Assembly (NCBI RefSeq): GCF_024679095.1
Contig: NC_066520.1
Span: forward strand, 9,687,908-9,751,907
DNA from: Eriocheir sinensis
Taxonomy: Eukaryota > Arthropoda > Malacostraca > Decapoda > Varunidae
Reading direction: 5' to 3'
Length of the DNA stretch: 64,000 bases
Both the position numbers and the translations under genes were made by a program. Shown piece by piece: positions 1 through 20,300 of the stretch. Each line of letters opens with the position of its first letter. Position 1 is the first letter of the stretch. The notes below the pieces were generated by a model that ran no database searches, was not told where the DNA came from, and worked only from the letters and a program-made list of their open reading frames with translations.

Positions 1-126
1 AACGGAGGAAGGAGGGGACGGAGGGACGTTGTGCTTCCAAAAGTCCGGCGAGGTTAAAGTGCTTGCGAAAAAGACGTCAACAGGTAAATAGGATGTAATG
101 AAAAGTAAATATGGCGAGTCTTTGAC

Positions 127-129
<3 letters not shown>

Positions 130-171
<42 letters not shown>
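130..171. repeat. (AG)n microsatellite
   Basis: Pure AG run. A (CT)n run follows at 305-358. Confidence 0.95.
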
Positions 172-173
<2 letters not shown>

Positions 174-302
174 AATAAGGGAAGGATAACATGAGAGGAA
201 GAAGAGAATGAGGAGGAGGAGGAGGAGGAAAGATATGCCATGTGAAGAATGAATACATGAGAGGAAGGAAAATATTTGAAAAGGAACCGGGCATCATCAT
301 CA

Positions 303-304
<2 letters not shown>

Positions 305-358
<54 letters not shown>
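305..358. repeat. (CT)n microsatellite
   Basis: Pure CT run after CATCAT repeats. Confidence 0.95.
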
Positions 359-360
<2 letters not shown>

Positions 361-544
361 AAACTGATAAAATACAAGATTATCTATTTTTGCCCACTTG
401 ATCCACCATCGCCTAATTATTCCTATCTGTCATCGAATCGTTAGGATCGTCAACATATTATTCAAAGTGGTATCACTATAAATATTCTTCCTCTCTAATA
501 CACACTGGGTCGACCATTTGATGCCCCGTTAAAAAGTCTTAGAT

Positions 545-740
545 CGGTTTTCTCAGTCGCTTCCGCCTCTAGCATCAACTATTTCCAAGGGCCGAAAAGG
601 AGATCAATCGGGCTCTAATGAGTGTTATTTTAGATTCATGGTACGGAAGAGCAGTTAAGCTACCACCAGGGGCCATAAAACTATCCCTTCCAATGCCCAA
701 AATCCCTATGAAAGCCTTGCCATATATGTGTGCTTGGGCT
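545..740 (+). repeat. Dispersed repeat R, copy 1
   Basis: About 190 bp: CGCTTCCGCCTCTAGCATCA, AAAAGGAGATCAATCGGG, TCATGGTACGGAAGAGC, GCCTTGCCATATATGTGTGC. Shared with copies at 7.1, 13.35 and 39.95 kb, and more distantly with 24.1 and 31.2 kb. Confidence 0.7.
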
Positions 741-1239
741 GACCCTGAGGCGTAAAGGACCTAACGGAATCGGCAATGAACACACGCAAAATCCTAGCTC
801 TCCCAACACGTCTTCCTGCATAAACACAACCTCGGCTCCCGGCACCAGTAGAGACTTCACTTCAGCCTCGGCGCCACGTGTAAACTCAGCAGCGCAGGCA
901 GGTACTGATGTGTTAAAAAGTGTGACGAGAAATAAAACACGTTAAAAGTACATTTGCCAGAAGGAATCGTCCAAGTGTAAAATCAAATAAATGAAAGTGC
1001 AAATATATACAGAGGCAGATTTTTAGATATCTCACTGATGGACGCTAAGTGGTGTAAACACGGCCCCCTCCCCCCTAAGCCCCCGATGACTCGCGTGTAC
1101 ACAGAAGGAAGATACAGCACAAAGAACAAACGTAAATTATTAAGCAACGTTGGGTTTCGCTTTCTACATTGGTCATCAGTATTCTTTAACATGTCAATAA
1201 TGATGATGACGATGCTATGAAGAACAAGGATAACAAAGA

Positions 1240-1450
1240 ACAAACAAAAACAAGAAGAAGAAGAACGAGAGGAGAAAGAACAAGAACGAAAACAAAAGCA
1301 AGATAAAGAAGAACATGGGGAAAAAGAACAAGAAGAACAAGAACAAAATCAAAAACAAAATAAGGAATACCGAAAATAAAAAGAACAAAAAGAACACAAA
1401 CAAGAACAAGATAAAAAAAGAGGAAGAACAAGAACAAGAGGAAAAAGACG

Positions 1451-1494
<44 letters not shown>
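1240..1494. repeat. AAGAAC-rich tract and (CAA)n
   Basis: Purine-rich AAGAAC units end in a clean (CAA)n run at 1,451-1,494. Confidence 0.9.
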
Positions 1495-2136
1495 ATAAAT
1501 AAAACACAAGATTACAACAGCTACTGAATACCACTACCACCATCCCTACCTTCCGCATAAATACCAACCACGACACTCCCCGGAAAACCATCATACATAA
1601 ATACCTCCTATATACCATCCCTCGTGTCCGTGCCTGCGTCCTGCCCGTCACCCAGAAGAATCTTGTGGCCGCAGAGTAAGGTCACGTGGTTCTTGACTGA
1701 CACGCTTTGCCTGCTGGTACTGGGGTGATGCAGCTGGGAGAGGAGGGGGGAGAAAAAGGGGGTGAGGGATGGTTTGGGGGTGTGAGGAGAAGATTGTTGA
1801 GTGGAAAGGAGATGAGCAGGGTGAGAATATAGTTGAAATGGGGGGGAAGGGAAGAAGGAGGGGGATGTGGTTGGGGGAAAGGGGGAGCAGGGTGAGGATG
1901 TGTGTGGTTAAGGGAGGAAGGATGGGTAGGGGAAGGGTGTGGTTGGGTGGGGAGTATGAATAATCCTCAGCCTCTTCGCTCGGCCTACCATTCCCAGATC
2001 GACATCCAATTACAAACTTCTGATTCACTTATGATTTTTGGTCTTCCTCGAAGCTCCGTGTCATGATGTTTGCATGACTGTGTAGAAGCTAGGATGGCCG
2101 TTATCTTTCCTCCTGTTGTTAGTTTATTTTACGTGT

Positions 2137-2844
2137 TAAGAACATAAGAACATAAGAACGTAAGGAGTCTGCAAGAGGCCGGTTGGCCTTTACAAGGCAG
2201 CTCCTGTACACTCAACCCCACCTTACCTCACCATCCATAGCTTTATCTAACCTCTTCTTGAATGTATCTATGGTATTGACACCCACAATATGGCTCCCAA
2301 GCCTGTTCCATTCATCTACCACTCTATTGGTGAACCAATTCTTGCCTATGTCTTTTTTTAATCTGAATTTGTCTAACTTAAAACCATTGCTACGCGTCTT
2401 ATACCTGGCTCTTTTACTATCACGATCTTATTGAAATCCCCTTTATTAAATCCCTTCATCCATATATAGACTTCGATCAAGTCTCCTCGCAACCTTCGCC
2501 TTTCTAGCGAGTGTAGATTTAAATGCTTCAGCCTGTCTTCATAAGGCAAGTTTCTCACCCCCTGAACCATCTTTGTCATCCTCCTCTGTGCCCTTGAGCT
2601 GTCTGCTTTGTTGTAAAAAAAAAAAAAAAAAAAAAAAAAACATTCTAACATCTTGATATCCATTCTATAGTAGGGGGACCAGAACTGAACTGTATAATCG
2701 AGATGAGGTCTAACTAGTGCTAAGTAAAGTTTGAGGATGACTTCAGCGCTCCTATTGCTTACGCTCCTTGATATGAAACAAAGTACTCTGTTTGCCCGAT
2801 TTTTAGCCTGAATGCATTGAACTCTAGGACGGAGGTCAGCGCTC

Positions 2845-2845
<1 letters not shown>
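2137..2845 (-). mobile_element. Second CR1-type LINE, 3' fragment
   Basis: Minus strand RT C-terminus: LYLALVRPHLDYTVQFWSPY, NLPYEDRLKHLNLHSLERRR, KNWFTNRVVDEWNRLGSHIV. The 3' end carries tandem TTCTTATG units (2,137-2,162), like classical CR1 octamer tails. Distinct from the family of copies A-E. Interrupted by a short A-tailed insertion at 2,588-2,641. Confidence 0.8.
2588..2641 (+). mobile_element. Short Jockey-like LINE tail inserted in the CR1 fragment
   Basis: GTGCCCTTGAGCTGTCTGCT and TTGTTGT followed by ~26 A: the same terminal sequence as the LINE ending at 12,418, only about 30 bp long. Splits the RT reading between KMLE and QRRMTKM. Confidence 0.7.
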
Positions 2846-2846
<1 letters not shown>

Positions 2847-2892
<46 letters not shown>

Positions 2893-2952
2893 AACATGTT
2901 TTGGGGGTTATCTTTGTAGTTCATCGTCATCATGACTTTAGGATTAATTTCG

Positions 2953-3039
<87 letters not shown>
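2847..3039. repeat. (TG)n and (TC)n microsatellites
   Basis: (TG)n 2,847-2,888 and (TC)n 2,957-3,039, separated by ~70 bp of unique DNA. Confidence 0.95.
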
Positions 3040-3042
<3 letters not shown>

Positions 3043-3905
3043 GATCAAAGCAGAGTCATGTCGCAGTATTCCGAGCAGCACCGAGTAAACAAGCCCTACG
3101 TCGCCGTCACCCCCTCGCCGCCTGCCTCAACCTTCACTCCTCCGTCACTCACTCCTGTTCTCGGCGTCCCGCGGCTTCATGTTCACATTCATGATCCCTG
3201 GGCGAAGAATGTCAGGCGTACCGTCAAAGGTAATTGCCTCTGCATTAATAATCACAGTCGTGGAGATGATCCGAGTCTAAAATGACCACGAAAAGGTGAC
3301 CGCTGATCCATAAAATAGGTATATGACATGCGAGTGTACAGATTTAAAAAAAATATTGTGGATACCGAATAACCTGGAATTACGGCAAACCTTGAACAGT
3401 AATAGTTCCAGAATTTGTAACCAATGCGGCGATATTTCAAGGCCTCTTCTGTTTACGATGATCTGTTTCAGATCACTGATCATAATCTGCCTGACTGTAG
3501 ACTGTAGACTGCGGAGATCTGCCTTTGTAGCGGCTCTCCTTTTCTGTTGCTGATTTTTTGTCTTGTTGGTTTCTACTGTGTTTTGAGTGTTAGTTGCCTA
3601 CTGTGTGCCTGATCAGAAACTGGAGGTGGTTTGTAGCAGCGACGTCCGCAGTCCCCACCTGCGCCGCGCTGACCCCTGGCTAGTTGTGCTGGTGCTTTAA
3701 TTAAACTATATGCTCCTGTAGTCCTGACTGCGGTAAAGATGGCTACCTACGTCTTTTTATGCAGCTGTATGCGTGATCAACCACTGTGTGACCTACAGGA
3801 AGGACTGCATATTGCATCAGAGAGTGTTCGAAATCCCTCTTCCTCTCCACTCACCATCACAGCATTTTTACACTATTTTCCGTGGTTATTAACAAATGTC
3901 TAGCT

Positions 3906-4230
3906 CACTATTTCCCAACCTGGGCAAATTTCTCCCTGGGGGAAAATTTTACGATTCCAGGGGGGAAATTTAACCTGAAGGAAATATAAATGACTAGCAA
4001 TTAGTCGGCAGAAACGGATCGTCAGAGCTATTGATTGACTGATTTGTGTTATTAAGTAATTGAATATTATGTTTGGCTACTATTTATGTATTGTATGATT
4101 TGTGTTATTAAGCAAGTAAATTTCGTGTTCTGGCTACTTTTTTCCTCGTCCACATGAAGGGGGAAATCCGTGTGGTTGAAGTTGATGAAGGGGGAAATCC
4201 AGACCAGATTCAGATTCCGACCAATAACTT
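3906..4230. mobile_element. Possible hAT-type MITE fragment
   Basis: Starts with CACTATTTCCCAACCTGGGC, like common hAT termini, and holds a short internal tandem (GATTTGTGTTATTAAG twice). No matching right end was identified. Confidence 0.3.
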
Positions 4231-4422
4231 ATCACGGTTCGAAAATTAAAAGGTATATTACTTCTTTCTTTCTAGGTCCTGGTTGTCAAGACGCTAGACT
4301 ATGGCAAAGTGGTGACCCATGTGAATCTTTATTAAAACAAATGTGCTTCATGCCATTGTGTCTACAACCCCGTCAATATCCTCTCAAGAAGCATTTCAAG
4401 AGAGGCCATGGAGTGCTCCTTT

Positions 4423-4426
<4 letters not shown>

Positions 4427-4482
<56 letters not shown>

Positions 4483-4561
4483 ATCAACGAAAAACAAAGT
4501 CAGGTAAAACGCATAATCAAAGCTTCCTCTGGTGGCATCGTTTTCCTCCACTTTATTAGAT

Positions 4562-4605
<44 letters not shown>

Positions 4606-4606
4606 A
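4427..4606. repeat. (CT)n and (CA)n microsatellites
   Basis: (CT)n 4,427-4,478 and (CA)n 4,565-4,600. Confidence 0.95.
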
Positions 4607-4945
4607 ATGGTCCTACTTACCATTCTCCTTGTGATCCAGTGTCCAGTCAACTACAAAGGCGGCCGCGCAGAGGACATGTGTGTGCGTGCGTGTGTGTGTG
4701 AGTGTGTACCTTCAAAAAGGGACTCAAAAAGGGACAACAATGAACCCCGAGCAGTCGAGAGGAGGAGCGAAGCACAAGCGAGTCGAAGCGTGTTTCATCT
4801 CATTGCTTCGTCGCTTTGTTTCGTTCCTCTGATCATCGCTCGACGCTTGACCGTTTACAGCTTCGGTCCTTTCGTTGTGACTGTGACGATAATTAACGAG
4901 GTGCTTGAGTGATGTTTTTCTCTCCCTTTTTACTCTCGCTGTTAA

Positions 4946-5197
4946 AAGGGACTACTACACTGGGCAAATTTTCCGTGGATCTTCAGCCAAACCACGATTT
5001 CCGCTGGCGTGGTTCTCATATTTCCGTGGTTTTCTGACGTCTCCACGATCTTCCAAAGCTACGGTAGATTTCACTGAAGGACGACGGTATTACTCACCAT
5101 CATCAGCAGCAATAACAACAAACAATTGAGAACCACGCTAGCGGAAATCGTGCTTTAACTGAAGATCCACGGAAAATATGCCCAGTGTAATAGCCCC
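4946..5197. mobile_element. TTAA-flanked MITE (~250 bp)
   Basis: TIRs of about 75 bp: GGGACTACTACACTGGGCAA and, reversed, GGGGCTATTACACTGGGCAT; TTAA at 4,942-4,945 and 5,198-5,201. TTAA fits a piggyBac-type target. No coding capacity. Confidence 0.65.
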
Positions 5198-5430
5198 TTA
5201 AGATTGATTCATGAGCAGCACGTGGCAAGGAAGTCGATGTGTGAGTCTGACATGGAGGAAGAGGGAACAGTTGGTGGTGATGGTGGTAGTGGAGGAGGTG
5301 GTAGTGATTGCAGATGTTGTTGTTGGTGGTGGTAGTTGTTGTTGGTGGTGGCTGTTGTAGTGGATGGTATATGTCTGATTTTTCAAACGTCGTGCTAGTC
5401 TTTACTAACAATAATGTGGCTGATTTGTCT

Positions 5431-6142
5431 TTTTCACCCGTTTATCAAGGTATGGTTAGTCGGTTACGTTGATTTTTTTTATATCGCTTTATACGACTGA
5501 GTTTGTAAGACGTCAACTTAACTCCGTGAAAATCCAACACTCCTAAATAACTCCGTCCTAAAAATGGAAGCGAACAGCCAAACTACCCCCATAACTGTTG
5601 ATAAATACCACACCGACCTTTGAGTACTCAGGCAATAATATCAGTCTACTTACATGTATCTACCACCGTATATTGCGAGAAAAAAAATAAAGAAACATCC
5701 ACAGCTCAAATTACCTGGTCGGCTCATGGTATTTCTTGAGCTAGTCTGTCGTTCCTATTTTTATAAACGTCGTATTTCTCCCTCTTTCTTTTCATGAAGC
5801 AAAGTATATAAAAAAGAGAGAAAAAGGTTGGTTGGTAAAGGACGGGTCTCTCGGCTGCTTGATGAGAGGAGAAGTAAAAATGTGTTTGAAGGGCAGTTGT
5901 AAACATTGGCAGAGGAGGATCAGGAGGAGGAGGAAGAAGAGGAGGAGGAGAAGGAGGAGGAGGAAGAAGAGGAGGAGGAGGAGGAGAAGTAGAAGGAGGA
6001 GGAGGAAGAAGAGGAGGAGGAGGAGGAGAAGTAGAAGGAGGAGGAGGAAGAAGAGGAGGAAGAGGAGGAGGAGGAGGAGGAGGAGGAGGAAGAGGAGGAG
6101 GAGGAGGAGAAGGAGAAGGAGTTGGAGGAAGAAGAGGAGGAG

Positions 6143-6177
<35 letters not shown>

Positions 6178-6902
6178 GGAGGAGAAGGAGAAGGAGGAGG
6201 AGGAAGAAGAGGAGGAAGAGGAGGAGGAGGAGGAGGAGGAGGAAACATGGAAAACATGGACTAGCAGGCAGCAGAAAGCCTGTTGGCTCAGGAAGAAGAG
6301 GAGGAAGAAAAGGAGGAAGAGGAGGAGGAGGAAGAAGAGGAGGAGGAGGAGGAAGAAGAGGAGGTAAACGAACACACTGAAACCCGAGCCGGACATATTG
6401 AACCCTCGCGTTTCTTGGTCCGGCGACACACGAGACCATTAATTATTTATGTCGGCCCGCCTCACTTTGCTCCCCTCCCGCTCCTTCTTTTTCTTTTCCT
6501 TCTTATTCTTCCTTTACCCTCCATTCCCACCCACCTTCTCTCTCTTTCTCTGTTGTTAGTTTTTCCTCATCCTTCATCCTCCATTTACTAAGTCTTATAT
6601 GTACAAACTCCTTTTTATCCTTCCAAGTGTATTTATGTTATTGTTTTCACTTTGTTTAATCCCTTTCCTTCAATTTGTGTTTTTACTAATTAATGTTTTT
6701 CAGTTAACTTGTCACTCTTACATCCTCCTCGCAGTAGTAACTAAATAATTACGAATAAAATCTTAACAAAATTCAATATACACTGATAAATATATAGCTA
6801 ACAATACTAACAAATAAAGAAAACATGAGCTATCAGTCGTATAACATGATACAAAAAAAATCAACGTAACCGGCTAACCATGTCTTGATAAACGGGTGAA
6901 AA
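5431..6902. mobile_element. Foldback element around a GGA tract (~75-bp TIRs)
   Basis: TTTTCACCCGTTTATCAAGG...GTTACGTTGATTTTTTTT (5,431-5,505) is inverted at 6,826-6,902. The 1.3-kb interior is mostly a GGA/GAA tract and AT-rich sequence. No target duplication recognised. Confidence 0.65.
5915..6363. repeat. GGA/GAA purine tract (~450 bp)
   Basis: Almost pure purine strand of GAGGAG and GAAGAA units, broken only by a short unique piece (6,243-6,285). All long frames over it are artefacts of triplet repetition. Confidence 0.95.
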
Positions 6903-7096
6903 TGAAATGAAATAATTATATGTTAAAAATAGTCCAGTTACAATTAACCCATTAACCATCATGCACTAGTCTTGTCAGCACGCGGGAAAACAAAGGATGT
7001 GATCGGAGCCTCAGCACACAAAGACCCAACAGAGGCAGCAGCAGCAGCAGCCGACGGCCAAAGGCAAACCGAAGCTAAAACTCATAGGTCAGTATA

Positions 7097-7290
7097 CTCG
7101 AATGCTTCCGCCTCTCACATGAACTTCTTACAAAGGTTGAAAAGGAGATAAATCGCCTCGTCGTTAATGTGTTTTTTTTTTGTCAGGTATACATGGCAGA
7201 GAAGCTTCGTCGCACTACCACGAGGGTCATAAAACCACCGGTGGAAATGCACACAACACGTACGGAAGCCTTGGCAAATGTGTGTGCTGG
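7097..7290 (+). repeat. Dispersed repeat R, copy 2
   Basis: GCTTCCGCCTCTCACATGAA, AAAAGGAGATAAATCG, a T run, ACCACGAGGGTCATAAAACC, GCCTTGGCAAATGTGTGTGC. Confidence 0.7.
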
Positions 7291-7319
7291 GGCGACGAAA
7301 TGTTTAAAAATACGCACCA

Positions 7320-7620
7320 TAACCTCTCTTACCCCTTGCCTGCGGATTTCCTACAAGAAGACATCACCAAGCTACAGGAATGGAACAAAACGTGGTTGCT
7401 ACAATTCAGTGAAGAGCAATGTAAAGACCTGCACCTTGGGAGGGGAAATCCAGCATACCAATACCACATGGGAAACACTCCACTATCCACCACAAAGGCA
7501 GAGAAAGGCCTGGGAGTGTATGTTACCAGGCTACCAGTGAAAGCCAAATCCATGCCAATCGCAGCAGACGGGCTAAACAACAATGGGTTAATGGTCACGG
7601 TATCAGAACACATAAGCAAG
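7320..7620 (+). pseudogene. Reverse transcriptase relic
   Basis: DFLQEDITKLQEWNKTWLLQ then FSEEQCKDLHLG and KAEKGLGVYVT resemble the RT thumb of CR1/Jockey-type LINEs (LQ.DL..L..W...W...F...KC..L..G, then E.DLGV). No catalytic palm nearby. Confidence 0.6.
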
Positions 7621-7941
7621 GGAAGAACAGGACATAAATAATACCCAACACCCAATAATGCAAACTGGTGAAGCCAAGACGCACTGCTTATTGAGGCACT
7701 CGGGTATCGGCGACATGCAGTCCTCGAGGCCCCTCACACCTAAGGATAAAGAAAGAGAACCCTTCCTTTATCCTTCCTCACACTCACCTTCCCTCTTCAC
7801 GCCCTCCCCCGCCTCCTCCGCGCCTCCTCACCATCAGTCAGCGGCACTGTTAGCGTCACCCGGCGTCGGTACCACGTGGGGGCGAGTGCCGCTGCCCGTT
7901 TGTCTTGATTACGAGGCTCCTTAAGGCAGGTCACGGCCGTC

Positions 7942-7944
<3 letters not shown>

Positions 7945-8003
<59 letters not shown>

Positions 8004-8265
8004 AAAAAAGAAGGAAGGAAGGAAGGAAGGAAGGAAGAAAAGAAAGAAAGAAAGAGGAAAGAAGAAAGAAAAGACGAAAAAGAGAAAGAAAGAAAGAAAG
8101 ATAGCAGGCAGGAAGGAAGGACGAAAGAAAGAAAGGAAAAAAAAAGAAAAAAAAAGAAAGGAAAAAGAAAAAAGAAAGAGAAAAAGAAAGGAACATGAAA
8201 CAAACAAACAAACGAATTATAATGAAGGAAAGAAAAAAACAATTAAAAAGAAAGAAAGAAAAAAA
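7945..8265. repeat. (GA)n then GAAA/GGAA tract
   Basis: (GA)n at 7,945-7,998 followed by ~260 bp of GAAGG and GAAA units. No gene. Confidence 0.95.
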
Positions 8266-9017
8266 TACTATACCATTACCTGTCTGCATGATATTCGCTA
8301 GAGGGAAAGACAAACATATACAAAACAATACAGACTGACACTTAAGATCTTCTACCGCTCACGTTTCCACTTCTTTTTCCTTCCTCTCAGTGTCATCCGA
8401 CCTTCCACGGGGGTAGTGCGTGCGTTACGATCCGTCATATCCGTCACCCTTGCTACCCTACTCCCCTGTGCTCCCTCGCTGCCTCGCCTCGGGGTTCATC
8501 CTCCCTCTCTCTCTCCTCCTCTTGCATTCTCTTCTCCGGGCTCCGATGTTCAATTTTCGACGCTGTGAGTGTGCCCGCCCCCTCCACCCTTCCTTCATCT
8601 TGTCTTCTCCCTCTCCTGCCTCCCCTTGCTGTTGCTTTAATGACACTTTTTTGGGGGGTATGTTATGTCGTCATGAAACTGAAGTGGAATAAAAGATAAA
8701 TATAGATAATCAGAAATGGTTGTAAGTTCCGGAGCGTCGCAAAAGCTACTCACGCCAGAAAACATAAATCAGTCCTCAGTTCCTTTTTTAGTTTTTACAT
8801 CAGAGCACATCAGTAGTTTAAAAGCATTGGCATCAAGGCTAGGTTGGATTACTCGAATAATTTGCGGACGAGTGCACACCTTTTGGCGACATACAATAAA
8901 CTCACAGATACATTCATAGATGGCTTGGACGTGTCGATATAAATACTCTATCGTAAGCCTGTTTTTACCTGTAGCTGAAGGGGGAACGAGAAGAAATAAA
9001 GGAAGGAAGCGAACATC

Positions 9018-9118
<101 letters not shown>

Positions 9119-9312
9119 CGACAGTAAAATCATAGCCACTCCCCTAGCTCCTTCCTGTAACGTCACTCCCAGCTGGTGTGGAAGGGGCCACCATCTCGGT
9201 CACTTGGCTGTATGTTGCTCCGAACTGGTGTGACAGGAACATGAATATTGCATTGCGCCTCAGGAAGGAGGGCAGGGTGGATGTGATGGAGTATGCAGGC
9301 AGGAAAAGGCAG

Positions 9313-9630
9313 AGAGGAGGAAATGGAGATGGAGGCAAGAAGGGAACATTATGGAAGAAGGTGGAACGAAAATGATGCCTGTGGGAAATGAGACAAAGCG
9401 AAGTGGAGAAAAGAGGAAGCAGTTAAGAGGTTCGTATAATGACAGCCAGGGACGGTGAGAGTAAGGAAAAGGTGGGGAGGAAGAAATGGAGATGGAGACA
9501 CAAAGGGAAACTGGTGCCCGTAGAAAACAAGACAAAGAAACATAGTGAAATGTAGTGGAGAAAAGAGGAAAAAGTTAGGAGGATCGTTTGATGGCTGCCA
9601 AGGACGGTGAGACTAAAGAGAAAGGTTCAA
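9313..9630. repeat. Diverged tandem duplication (~160-bp unit)
   Basis: GAAATGGAGATGGAGGCAAG...GTGGAGAAAAGAGGAAGCAG (9,318-9,422) and GAAATGGAGATGGAGACACA...GTGGAGAAAAGAGGAAAAAG (9,484-9,576), each followed by CAGGGACGGTGAGA or CAAGGACGGTGAGA. Confidence 0.7.
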
Positions 9631-10462
9631 GGAAAGGGTATCTGTCTATTCATCACGGAAGAGTTATGTAGAGTACCTCGTTATTAGAGCCAGAAAGATG
9701 TGGGTGCCCGCTTCTCTTCATGTCATGGCGGCGGTGAGGAGGAGGAGAGGAACATGAGCGGAGATGATGGATGGGATCAATTGTGGTAGAGTTGATGGTA
9801 GTGGGCAGGAAAATAATTGGATAGGAAGACGAGGAAAGAGGAACTAGTAGTAGCCATACAAATCACTATAGGGCAAAGTTACCGACTCGTGGCGTCCAAT
9901 GAAAACAGTGAACGGTGCTGTGGGCTGGGGACCGATAATATTGTCTAACAGCATCATCATAAATAAAAAGACGAGACAAGCGGATTACAGTTTTATTATT
10001 GATACAAAGTTATGCAACCAAGTATGTAACTGGTGGAACTCTCAACAAATTTTACATTAATATATTGCGATAGCTGGATGAAAAAAGAAGATTGCTTATC
10101 CTGTCTTGAATGAGTTTGACACATACTACTCAGGTTTTTCTTGTATATATGATGATAATTTTTAGGCCTAGTATTACCAAGTGCCTAGAATGTGATACCT
10201 TTTTCCTATATAATAGTTCACTCGTTGAATTATCCCGGCGCGACACATTCTGTTCAGCCAATCAGGTGGAAGGAAGTGGAGCCAAATGAGTGTAGTACGA
10301 TCAAGATAAAGAAACTGATTGTAATTTAGTAGTACCTCTAAACCTCACCTTCTCTTCCTTACCGAAACACAGGTTTCTGAGGCTACTGACAGCAATCTCT
10401 ACTCTGTTCCCTCCTACTATCTCTATCCTAAATTTCAATCCAAAGCTGGATGTTGCGCCTAC

Positions 10463-10987
10463 GTGCGCAACGACATCACTTGCTCTCGTGCCCACGACCT
10501 TGACTCTTCTGAATTTTCCACCATCTGGCTAAGACTTCATTGTCATTCTATTACTAAATACATATGTGCTGTTTATCTCTCACCTAACTCTACCAACTAT
10601 GTAAAATTCTTTGACTATTTTAATTCTAAAGTGGAGCACATCTTGACCCACTCTCCCTTCGCTGAAATCTCCATCCTAGGAGTTTTCAATGTTCACCACC
10701 AGCTTTGGCTTTCATCCTCTTTCACTGACCATCCTGGTGAACAAGCCTACAACTTTGCTATCCTCAACGACCTAGAGCAGTTGGTCCAGCACCCTACACG
10801 TATTCCCGACCGTCTTGGAGATCGGCCCAACATTCTAGACCTCTTCCTTACCTCAAACCCTTCTGCTTATTCTGTCAAACTGTTCTCTCCGTTGGGCTCC
10901 TCCGATCACAATCTTATTTCTGCATCCTGTCCTATCGCTCCTGTACACCCTCTGGACCCACCGACTAACCAAAAATTCTTTCATTAA
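10463..10987 (+). pseudogene. Jockey-like LINE endonuclease fragment
   Basis: 174 residues with [40 protein letters not shown] and [12 protein letters not shown] (the SDH catalytic motif). No intact upstream ORF1. Confidence 0.8.
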
Positions 10988-11339
10988 TAGAAAATGTCAA
11001 AACCTTGCTTTCTCTAACTCTTCCCGTGACTTCTGGCATCTAGCCAAAAACATCTCCTCCAACTTCACTTCTTCATCTTTCCCTCCACTCCTCAGTCCTG
11101 ACGGCAACACTGCCGTCTCATCTATCTCTAAGGCTGAACTCTTCTCTCAAACTTTTTCTAAAAACTCCACTCTGGACGATTCTGGGCATATTCCTCCTAC
11201 TCATCCCCCCTCTGACTCCTTTATGCCTGTTATAAAGATTCTTCAAAATGATGTTATCTATGCCCTCTCTGGCCTCAATCCTCAGAAGGCTTGTGGACCT
11301 GATGGAGTGCCTCCTATTGTCCTTTAAAACTGTGCCTCC

Positions 11340-12011
11340 GTGCTGTCACCGTGCCTGGTCAAACTCTTTCGCCTCTGCCTGTCAACATCTACCTTTCCTT
11401 CTTGCTGGAAGTATGCCTTCATACAGCCTGTACCTAAGAAGGGTGACCGCTCCAATCCCTCAAACTACCGTCCTATAGCTTTACTTTCTTGTCTATCTAA
11501 AGCTTTTGAATCAATCCTTAACCGGAAGATTCAAAAGCACCTTTCCACTTCTGACCTTCTATCTGATCGCCAGTATGGGTTCCGCAAGGGGCGTTCTACT
11601 GGTGATCTCCTAGCCTTCTTAACTGACTCTTGGTCATCCTCTCTTAGCCGTTTCGGTGAAACTTTTGCTATTGCGCTGGACATATCAAAAGCTTTTGATA
11701 GGGTCTGGCACAAATCTTTGCTTTCTAAACTACCCTCCTACGGTTTCTATCCTTCTCTCTGTACCTTTATCTCCAGTTTCCTTTCTGACCGTTCTATTTC
11801 TGCCGTGGAAGACGGTCACTGTTCTTCCCCTAAATCTATTAACAGTGGTGTCCCACAGGGTTCTGTCCTATCTCCCACTCTTTTTCTGTTGTTCATTGAT
11901 GATCTTCTTTCCAAAACGAACTGTCCTATCCATTCCTACGCCGATGATTCCACTCTGCATTACTCAACTTATTTTAATAGAAGACCCACCCTTCAGGAAC
12001 TTAACGCTTAG
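11340..12011 (+). pseudogene. Jockey-like LINE reverse transcriptase fragment
   Basis: 223 residues with [60 protein letters not shown] and HSYADDSTLHY (catalytic YADD). Ends at a stop shortly after the palm. Confidence 0.85.
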
Positions 12012-12582
12012 CCTCAGACCTTACTATTATTTCCGATTGGGGCAAGAAAAACCTGGTGTCCTTCAACGCCTCAAAAACACAGTTTCTCCACCTATCCACT
12101 CGACACAATCTTCCAAACAACTATCCCCTATTCTTTGACAACACCCAGCTATCACCTTCCTCAACACTAAACATCCTCGGTCTCTCCTTAACTCTGGAAC
12201 AATCTTCCTTCATCTGTATTTCCTCCTACCTACGACTTGAACTCTTTCAAAAGGAGGGTATCAGGACACCTCTCCTCCCGTATTTGATCTTCCTTTCGGC
12301 CACTTCTTTTGTTTCTTTTTTAGGAGCAGCGAGTAGCAGGCTTTTTTTATTATTGTTTTCTTTTTTGTGTGTGCCCTTGAGCTGCCTCCTTTGCTGTAAA
12401 AAAAAAAAAAAAAAAAAAGTTAGAGATTCAAGTCGGGTAGTTCAGTTTTTGTTTGTTTTCAACCGTTCAGGCATAGGGACGTGCCTTTCGTCCCAGATAT
12501 ATGAAAACCACTCATTCAGTCCTGCCCCGACCAGCAAAACCCTTGTTCTTTTTTTCAAATGCCTTATATTTTGACCAGAAAT

Positions 12583-12588
12583 TTTATT
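12583..12588 (-). terminator. Candidate poly(A) signal of the SH2 adaptor gene
   Basis: AATAAA on the minus strand about 155 nt past the stop codon. Position is plausible; use is not shown. Confidence 0.35.
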
Positions 12589-12742
12589 ATTTTACTGCTT
12601 GGTGAAATGATAATGCAGAATACAAGAAGGATACTAATTAAGTCTGTATCTTGAACACATCAAAAGAAAGAGTCCCTGATAACTGAAATTTAATAATTAT
12701 ATAGAGGTTCTACGAGAAGTTGTGTTTGCTGGTGCTGTTACC

Positions 12743-20300
<7,558 letters not shown>

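Larger units (their letters stand above)
3040..4941. other. Intergenic, no gene recognised
   Basis: Contains the hAT-like fragment (3,906-4,230) and two microsatellites. A short frame at 3,055-3,285 has no recognisable domain. Confidence 0.5.
10330..12418 (+). mobile_element. Jockey-like LINE, degenerate, poly(A)-tailed
   Basis: EN motifs ([28 protein letters not shown] altered to GVFN) then RT ([81 protein letters not shown]), frameshifts, an internal deletion after the thumb, and a 3' end TGCCCTTGAGCTGCCTCCTT plus poly(A). Clade is approximate. Confidence 0.85.

Noticed and set aside
5724..6439. Long poly-Pro, poly-Leu, poly-Ser, poly-Arg and poly-Glu frames
   Set aside because: Six-frame openness of a GGA repeat; not coding.
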